Shown: positions 5,109 through 10,266 of the stretch, piece by piece
Numbering within the stretch: the stretch's first letter is position 1
Layout: each line of letters opens with the position of its first letter
Assembly (NCBI GenBank): GCA_018901625.1
Contig: JAHIEM010000084.1
Span: forward strand, 1 to 10,266
Source: Nanobdellota archaeon
GTDB taxonomy: Archaea > Nanobdellota > Nanobdellia > Pacearchaeales > GW2011-AR1
Reading direction: 5' to 3'
Length of the DNA: 10,266 nt
The notes under the pieces: generated by a model
What the model was told of the DNA's origin: nothing
Seen by the model: the letters and a program-made list of their open reading frames with translations, nothing else
Database searches by the model: none
Translations under genes and position numbers: made by a program

Positions 5109-5180
5109 TTCAAATTCTCACGAATTTGAAATCCAGAAAATTGGAAATTTTCTGGCTCTTAAACTCTTACGAGATTTAAG
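5109..5180 (+). repeat. Hairpin cluster C: three tandem hairpins ending at a start codon
   Basis: C1 is TTCAAATTC (5109-5117) / GAATTTGAA (5122-5130), loop TCAC. C2 is CCAGAAAATT (5133-5142) / AATTTTCTGG (5146-5155), loop GGA. C3 is CTTAAACTC (5158-5166) / GAGATTTAAG (5171-5180), loop TTAC, with one bulged A. They are separated by only two bases, and the last arm ends at the base before ATG 5181. ACGAGATT occurs both at 5103-5110 and at 5169-5176. C2 and cluster A's first hairpin share the arm CAGAAAATT. If transcription starts near 5072, all three are in the 5' leader. Confidence 0.85.
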
Positions 5181-5318
5181 ATGAAAAAGTATTTACTGCT
5201 TGTTGAAGATGAGAAGAACTGGGAGAAGTTTAAAGAGGTAATTGACAAAGATATTAATTCTGAGATAATTGAGTTGATTCGGAAGAGGGTGGAAAGGGGT
5301 GTGAAAAATGACAAGTAG
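5181..5318 (+). CDS. 45-aa ribbon-helix-helix-like protein, first gene of the surface operon
   Basis: A short protein that starts MKKYLLLVEDEKNWEKFKEV and ends at the TAG at 5316-5318. The pattern is one short strand (KYLLLV), a helix (EKNWEKFKEVI), a turn with polar residues (DKDINS) and a second helix (EIIELIRKRVERG). This is the layout of a ribbon-helix-helix DNA-binding monomer, which would act as a dimer. The similarity is by pattern only. The coding signal is good: no rare stops, sensible charge pattern, and its last 11 nt overlap the next gene's ATG at 5308, implying translational coupling. The start codon directly follows hairpin C3. It could autoregulate the operon through the palindromes upstream (inference). 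An alternative is a small structural partner of the surface proteins. Confidence 0.7.
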   Translation: MKKYLLLVEDEKNWEKFKEVIDKDINSEIIELIRKRVERGVKNDK

Positions 5319-7152
5319 ACGTTCACAGGTGAGTGTTTTTATTATTATTGCCATAGTTATAGTTGGAGCAGTTATTGCTTTCTTTTTATTGAGAGATAAA
5401 ATTGGAATTAATAACTTGCCTGCTAGTTTTAGGTCTATAGAGCAGTATTATCTAGACTGCTTGTCTGAGAAAGCAGATAGTGGAAAAGAGATATTGGGAG
5501 AACATGCTGGGTGGATTGAGCTTCCAACATTTGAACAGGGCAGCTCGTATGCTCCTTTTTCCAGTCAGCTCGACTTTTTAGGAACAGGGGTTCCGTACTG
5601 GAATTATCTTTCTAATAATAATATCTGGAGAGAGCAAGTTCCGAGCAGGCAGAAGATGGAGGAGCAGCTAGCAAGATATATAGAGAAAGAGAGTGCAAAG
5701 TGCACTTTTGAGGATTTTGAGGCTCAGGGGTTTGTCATATCTAACAGTGAGCCAAATGTTGATGTAAAAATAAGTGATTATGATATTAGCATTAGAGTTA
5801 ATTCTGATTTGATTATAGAAAAGGAGAGTGAGAACGCTATGCAGTCTGTTCATGAAATTCAGCTGAACAGCAAGCTGGGAAAATTATATTCTGAAGCTCT
5901 AGAGATTTATATGCACGAGAAGCAGAATATGTTTTTAGAGAGTTATTCTATTGATGTTCTGAGGCTATATGCTCCTGTTGATGGTGTTGAAATCAGCTGC
6001 TCTCCTAAAATCTGGATGCCTCAGAAAGTTGTTTCTGACTTGAGAGAGGCACTAGAGGCAAATATTCAGGCGATTAGGGCTAAAGGGAATTATTATAAGA
6101 CAGATGACAGCCAGAAATATTTTATTGTGAATGAGATATCCACTAGTAATGCTGTTAATTTTATCTACAGCAAGAACTGGCCTTCGAGAGTTGAGATATG
6201 GCCTGTTGAGAGCAATATCATGCGGGCTGACCCTGTTGGAAATCAAGAGGGGCTGGGGGTTTTGGGATTCTGCTATGTTCCCTACCATTTTGTTTATGAC
6301 CTATCTTTCCCTGTTCTTGTGCAGGTTTATGACAGCAAGGAGATTTTCCAGTTCCCTGTTGCTGTTATTATAGACAAGAACAAGGCGCGAGAGGCTGTGG
6401 GGGGAGACAGCGCTTTAGAAAGAGAAGATGACCTCTGCAATTATAGAAACAGTAATGTGATAGTTTATACTTATGATTCAAAATTAAATCCAGTTGAGGC
6501 AGATATTTCTTTCAAGTGTTTTGATACAGAGTGTGATATTGGAAAAACTATTAGCAACGGGCAGGAGGCAATACTTAGTGAAAAGTTTCCCCAGTGTGTT
6601 AATGGGTTTATTCTTGCAAGAGCTGAGGGATATTCTGAGAAGAAGTACATGATTTCAACTAACTCTGAAGTGATTGCTGATGTTGTTTTAGATAAACTGC
6701 ATAATGTTTCTGTGGAAGTGAGGGTGGATGATAAGATTGCTGAGAGAGCATTAGTTTATTTTAAAGGAGAGCATTCTGTTAGTTTAGTCTGGCCTGAGCA
6801 GAGAGAGATTCAGATTGCAGAAGGGGATTATAATATCACAATGTATGTTTACAGAAACTCGAGTTTAATATTCCCTGCTTCTAGCACTAGGAAGTGCGTT
6901 GATGTTCCTAAGCCCGGATTATTAGGATTATTTGGGGGAAAATCTGAGCAGTGCTATAATATTGATGTTCCTTCACAGCAAGTTACCAGTGTTTTAGCTG
7001 GCGGTGGAAAGGGAAGAGATTATTTTACTGAAGACAGATTAGAAAAAGGGAGCATGATTATCTCGGGAGAGAGTCTCCCTGTTCCTGCAAGTTTAGAGGA
7101 GTTGCAGAAAAATTATGAATCATTTGAAGGAAAAATAGTTTATATTAGTTAA
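5308..7152 (+). CDS. Membrane-anchored pilin-like extracellular protein (614 aa)
   Basis: The N-terminus MTSRRSQVSVF is followed by an uninterrupted hydrophobic stretch (residues about 10-28). This resembles archaeal class III (prepilin) signals of the form KK/RR-x-Q-x-S, although the usual Glu at mature position 5 is Phe here. Similar leaders are common on DPANN surface proteins. The rest is predicted extracellular, with paired cysteines and no other membrane segment. Residues about 385-480 (NVIVYTYDSKLNPVEADISF ... NGFILARAEGYSEKKY) look like an Ig-fold carboxypeptidase-regulatory-like domain, often used in surface adhesion or stalks. It is far longer than a true pilin, so it is more likely a minor pilin-like or anchored component. 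Translation probably depends on the overlapping 45-aa gene; GGAAAGGGGTG at 5292-5302 is a possible ribosome site. It is followed after 50 nt by the next large surface protein. I do not recognise a specific family. Confidence 0.82.
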   Translation: MTSRRSQVSVFIIIAIVIVGAVIAFFLLRDKIGINNLPASFRSIEQYYLDCLSEKADSGKEILGEHAGWIELPTFEQGSSYAPFSSQLDFLGTGVPYWNYLSNNNIWREQVPSRQKMEEQLARYIEKESAKCTFEDFEAQGFVISNSEPNVDVKISDYDISIRVNSDLIIEKESENAMQSVHEIQLNSKLGKLYSEALEIYMHEKQNMFLESYSIDVLRLYAPVDGVEISCSPKIWMPQKVVSDLREALEANIQAIRAKGNYYKTDDSQKYFIVNEISTSNAVNFIYSKNWPSRVEIWPVESNIMRADPVGNQEGLGVLGFCYVPYHFVYDLSFPVLVQVYDSKEIFQFPVAVIIDKNKAREAVGGDSALEREDDLCNYRNSNVIVYTYDSKLNPVEADISFKCFDTECDIGKTISNGQEAILSEKFPQCVNGFILARAEGYSEKKYMISTNSEVIADVVLDKLHNVSVEVRVDDKIAERALVYFKGEHSVSLVWPEQREIQIAEGDYNITMYVYRNSSLIFPASSTRKCVDVPKPGLLGLFGGKSEQCYNIDVPSQQVTSVLAGGGKGRDYFTEDRLEKGSMIISGESLPVPASLEELQKNYESFEGKIVYIS

Positions 7153-7153
7153 A

Positions 7154-7192
7154 ATGAAGAAAAATAAAATTTTTCAGCCTCTCAAAATCTGA
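7154..7192 (+). other. 12-codon leader ORF between the two surface genes
   Basis: ATG at 7154, one base after the previous gene's TAA, opens MKKNKIFQPLKI and stops at TGA 7190-7192. Its first 11 bases (ATGAAGAAAAA) are identical to the first 11 of the next gene at 7203. It may be a relic of that gene's older start, separated from it by the hairpin insertion, or a translated upstream ORF. There is no protein-level evidence for function. Confidence 0.35.
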
Positions 7193-7202
7193 GGATTTCA
7201 AG
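7181..7202 (+). repeat. Hairpin D abutting the start codon of the large surface gene
   Basis: The arm CTCAAAATC (7181-7189) faces GATTTCAAG (7194-7202) around TGAG, with seven of nine pairs formed. The arm ends at the base before ATG 7203, just as hairpin C3 ends at ATG 5181. Loop size, arm length and the right-arm wording (GATTT-AAG) are alike in both. Confidence 0.6.
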
Positions 7203-10200
7203 ATGAAGAAAAAGATAAATAGAGAAACAAACGAGATTGAAAAGAGATTTGGAATAGCTTTGATGTTTAGCTTATTTATTATTCTATTAAGTTTTATAAT
7301 CTCTGCCCAGTCTTTTTCAACAAGTTCTGGGAGTTATAGAGATGTTTCAAGCCAGACATACAGCCCGACAATAACTCAGATTTATTCTTCTTCTGATATT
7401 GCAACTTATTGGCCAATACTTTCCAATACTGATGAGAGCATGTGCATTGGGAGGCAGGATTTTGCAATTCAGATTGCTCCTGGAGGGTGCGAGCCTGCTG
7501 TTGTGAGAAGTGATATTCTTGAGGACCAGAATGTTCCTGTCTTTTGCAAACTGCAGGCAGTTAAGCTTAATCCTCTGGTTGATGTTAAGAGCATAGACAG
7601 AATTGTTCCTTCTTTAGCAAGCTATCCTCCTGGGATTGCTGGAGTTGGTTATCATCCTGCCCGCGCTGCTCTTAGAAGCTATGATAATTTATTAGGCTCT
7701 CCTGTATTGAATGATGTTGGTTATTTAGTTGTTGTTCTGAGCAGGAATGAGGTTGAGAAGAACATGCCTGATTATATTGATGCTGATTTTTCAGCAATAC
7801 TAAAATATGATACTGGGAATGCGTGGGGTGTTGGGAGGAGTGAGTACTATCTTCCACAGATGACTCTTGATGAGTGGCAGAGAGATTACCAAGAATACGG
7901 ATTCTGGAATGGAAAGGGTTTCTTGAAGCTAGAGAGCATAGAGGGAGATAGGGCTAGTGTTTCTCTTTACAGAGATGCAGGAAATAAGATTTCTACTCTG
8001 ATGCTTGAAAAGGGAAAGGTTTCTGATAATATTTATCTGCCTGGGTTTTATTGCCAGGCTGGTTTGCAGTTGAGATTAGATGATTTAGTCAGTCCTGAGC
8101 AGTCAGTTGTTTTGCAAGTTAATGATGATAAGATTGAGTTGAGAAAAAATACAAGATTTTATAATGATAAGTGTTATGTTTCAAGTATTAACATTGTTGG
8201 CGGGGGCGCGGGGAGTGTTGAGGTTGTTTGTGATGGTGAGAGAAAGGTTTTGTTCTTAGATTATGCTGATGTTTCATTAAAAGTTGATGGCGCTCTCTCT
8301 CAAAAGTTTTCTGTTGGCAGTTTTCTTAAGACAAGTGTTGTGAATGGGGTTAGCCAGAATATTTATCTTGCCTATGTTGGGAGCCTGCCTTCTAAACTTT
8401 CTCCTGGGAAAGAGCAGTTTGTTGTTCTGGCTAAAACCAACCAGGACCAGAAGAACTTTGATTTAAATAAAGATTCTATCAGAAGAACAATTGAAAATAA
8501 GATTAAGGAGTTTGAGTCTAGGACAACTAGCAATCTTGTTTCTAATTTTATTAGTGAAATGAGAAGCCTTAGCATGAGTGGAGTTAGTTTTGAGGTTCTT
8601 ATTAAAACACTCGGGCCTGAAGAGTATTCTGGAATAAAATTTGAGGGCGGGAGTTTTTCTGACAGAGAGTATAGTAATCTTGGCACGAATGAGGTTGATA
8701 AGGAATCTGGGAAGAAGATTGATAGTTATTTTAGCAGCGCTGTTTCTAGTTATAGGGATGTTGCCAGCAGTTTTCCTAGTGAGAAGGTGAGCAGTGTTAA
8801 GAGTTCTTCTGAATTTTTAGGCGAGAGAGCATTGTATCAGGCTGCTATTCTTGCCAGAGACTTAGAGAAGAAGCAGACTGCTAGAGATTTATGGAGCGAG
8901 CTTATTGCAAAATATCCAAATTCTGCTAGAAAAAACGAGGCTGAAAAAGCTCTGACAGATTCTGCATCATTAAAAACTGAGGGAAGTTATTTTAGTTTTA
9001 AGAATGGGGTTTACATAAGAATAGATTCTTTTAAGAGTGTGAATCAGAATGAGGCTAGTGTTGATTTGAGATATTCAAGAGTTGGAGAGCTTGGAGAGCA
9101 GCAGAAGAAGATGATAGAGGGAGATTATATCCTCAAGGAGGATAATGCTACTGGAAACAGGAGAAATTATGTTTCTGTGAAAAAGTTGAGTGAGGGAGCT
9201 ATAACTATTGAATATGATTGTTATGAAAAAATTCTGAATAGCAAGAATGAAGTAGAGTATGTTAACAGGAGGGCTAGTGAGGATATTAAGGAGAGGGATT
9301 CTTTGAGAGTGTGTGATAATATTATTTATGTTGATAAGATTAATCTTAAACAGCAGGCGAAAGTTGTGATTATTCCTAATGTGAAGAATACTGAGAGTGA
9401 GGTTAATTTTACATTCAAGATAGGAATTGAGAAGAGGGCAATACAGCTTAGTCCTGAAAAAACCAAGGAGATGATGAGGAATCTTAATGATACTATCAAG
9501 AGGTGGGAAGATATTAACCAGAAACTTGGAGAGGGTGTTAAGGCTTTGAAAGGGGCTTGTTTTGCAACTTCTGCTTTCTTGCAGATTAAAACTCTGATGG
9601 AAGGGTTTAGCGGGAAGAGCATGGCTAGGGGCATGGTTATGAGGGGTGATGGGGGATGGATGCAGATTTGCGAGGAGGCTGTTGCAACTGGGAAATTAAA
9701 AGTTGGAGATGCAACTCCTAAAACAGTTAGTTATGCAAGTTTAGATGATTGCTTGCATCAGAATTCTCTTGGTATTGAAAAATCTGTTTCTTACATGGAA
9801 AATAAGATACAGAAGGAGAATGAGAAGATTCAGGGAATTGAGAAGCCATTATCAAAACCTGATGATTTTGGCTTGGGGAGCACTGTTAATACTGCGCAGT
9901 CGAGAGATGCTTATTTTAGGGAAGTGAGCAGTATTAAGAATAATCTTCCTACTGGCTTGAAAGATTCTAGTGGGAAGGTTGTTGACATGAAAGGGTTGCT
10001 TACACAAGTTGAAGGAAATACTGAATTGCAGTCTAGTTTGAATTATGATGACATGAAAGATATAAGAACTAATACTGAGATATATCATGATAATAGCGCG
10101 CCTGCTGAGATTAGGGCTATGGCTGGGAAGAAGCTTGTTTCTGTTTTTGGAAAGATTGAGAGTGATATCAGAGCTGTAGATCCTCAGGGTGCCAGCACTT

Positions 10201-10266
10201 CATTGGGTGTGCCAATTGAAAATTATAATGAGAAGACTAATGCGAGAATGTACAGGGGAACTAAGG
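7203..10266 (+). CDS. Very large membrane-anchored extracellular protein, 3' end outside window
   Basis: An open frame of 1021 codons with no stop; the gene continues beyond the window. It begins MKKKINRETNEIEKRFG, then a hydrophobic segment (residues about 18-37, IALMFSLFIILLSFIISAQS) that reads as a signal peptide or N-terminal anchor. The rest is predicted outside the cell and rich in Ser, Asn and Lys. Residues about 85-330 contain scattered cysteines (CIGRQ, GGCEPA, VFCKLQ, FYCQAG) that may form disulfides. Residues about 540-582 (ALYQAAILARDLEKK ... ELIAKYPNSARKNEAEKAL) look like a tetratricopeptide repeat. A helical region with WEDINQKLGEGVKALKGACF lies at about 760-785. I know of no functional assignment; from memory, related giant proteins occur in Woesearchaeota and Pacearchaeota genomes. 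It lies 50 nt after the pilin-like gene on the same strand, probably in one operon. Confidence 0.85.
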   Translation, partial: MKKKINRETNEIEKRFGIALMFSLFIILLSFIISAQSFSTSSGSYRDVSSQTYSPTITQIYSSSDIATYWPILSNTDESMCIGRQDFAIQIAPGGCEPAVVRSDILEDQNVPVFCKLQAVKLNPLVDVKSIDRIVPSLASYPPGIAGVGYHPARAALRSYDNLLGSPVLNDVGYLVVVLSRNEVEKNMPDYIDADFSAILKYDTGNAWGVGRSEYYLPQMTLDEWQRDYQEYGFWNGKGFLKLESIEGDRASVSLYRDAGNKISTLMLEKGKVSDNIYLPGFYCQAGLQLRLDDLVSPEQSVVLQVNDDKIELRKNTRFYNDKCYVSSINIVGGGAGSVEVVCDGERKVLFLDYADVSLKVDGALSQKFSVGSFLKTSVVNGVSQNIYLAYVGSLPSKLSPGKEQFVVLAKTNQDQKNFDLNKDSIRRTIENKIKEFESRTTSNLVSNFISEMRSLSMSGVSFEVLIKTLGPEEYSGIKFEGGSFSDREYSNLGTNEVDKESGKKIDSYFSSAVSSYRDVASSFPSEKVSSVKSSSEFLGERALYQAAILARDLEKKQTARDLWSELIAKYPNSARKNEAEKALTDSASLKTEGSYFSFKNGVYIRIDSFKSVNQNEASVDLRYSRVGELGEQQKKMIEGDYILKEDNATGNRRNYVSVKKLSEGAITIEYDCYEKILNSKNEVEYVNRRASEDIKERDSLRVCDNIIYVDKINLKQQAKVVIIPNVKNTESEVNFTFKIGIEKRAIQLSPEKTKEMMRNLNDTIKRWEDINQKLGEGVKALKGACFATSAFLQIKTLMEGFSGKSMARGMVMRGDGGWMQICEEAVATGKLKVGDATPKTVSYASLDDCLHQNSLGIEKSVSYMENKIQKENEKIQGIEKPLSKPDDFGLGSTVNTAQSRDAYFREVSSIKNNLPTGLKDSSGKVVDMKGLLTQVEGNTELQSSLNYDDMKDIRTNTEIYHDNSAPAEIRAMAGKKLVSVFGKIESDIRAVDPQGASTSLGVPIENYNEKTNARMYRGTK

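Noticed and set aside
5109..5180. Repeated hairpins as a CRISPR array
   Set aside because: The units differ in sequence, are only 20-23 nt long and have 2-nt gaps instead of uniform spacers of 30-40 nt. No cas genes are present.
7672..10088. Minus-strand and alternate-frame open frames opposite the large surface gene
   Set aside because: Each is about 60-105 codons with Ser/His/Leu-rich shadow composition. The plus-strand frame runs uninterrupted for over 1000 codons.

Overview
The window looks like chromosomal DNA of an AT-rich archaeon, most likely a DPANN lineage of the Pacearchaeota/Woesearchaeota kind. Reasons: archaeal ribosomal proteins eS1 (S3Ae) and L44e, archaeal TATA boxes placed so that several mRNAs would be leaderless or nearly so, two tRNA genes split by introns with bulge-helix-bulge (BHB) splice motifs and no encoded CCA, and very large single-pass surface proteins of a kind I associate with these groups. 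The lineage call is an inference; no 16S rRNA is present.

Layout. 1-230: a set of three short hairpins, then tRNA-Thr(UGU) on the minus strand with a 12-nt intron. 231-1273: the minus-strand pair rpl44e-rps3ae. 1274-1504: a divergent spacer with three more hairpins and promoters facing both ways. 1505-1768: a small helix-turn-helix-like protein (plus). 1811-4771: a single-chain type IIG-like restriction-modification enzyme (minus), convergent with the small gene. 4772-4875: divergent promoters. 4876-4970: tRNA-Val(GAC) (plus) carrying a 22-nt intron inside the D-loop. 4971-5180: a 210-nt non-coding stretch packed with six inverted repeats and one TATA box. 5181-10266: a plus-strand operon of a 45-aa ribbon-helix-helix-like protein, a 614-aa pilin-like membrane-anchored protein (11-nt overlap with the previous gene), and an anchored extracellular protein of more than 1021 aa that runs off the window.

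How the parts relate. The right half looks like a cell-surface operon: a small possible regulator is translationally coupled to two large proteins with N-terminal membrane anchors and long outside domains. The left half is core translation genes with a restriction-modification gene set between them and a tRNA gene, as expected of an acquired defence gene. The most unusual features are the D-loop tRNA intron with a perfect BHB, and the recurring hairpins whose arms are built from the same few words (TCAGAAA, TTCAAA, TTAAA). The hairpins occur in every long intergenic gap and, at two genes of the surface operon, stop exactly at the start codon.
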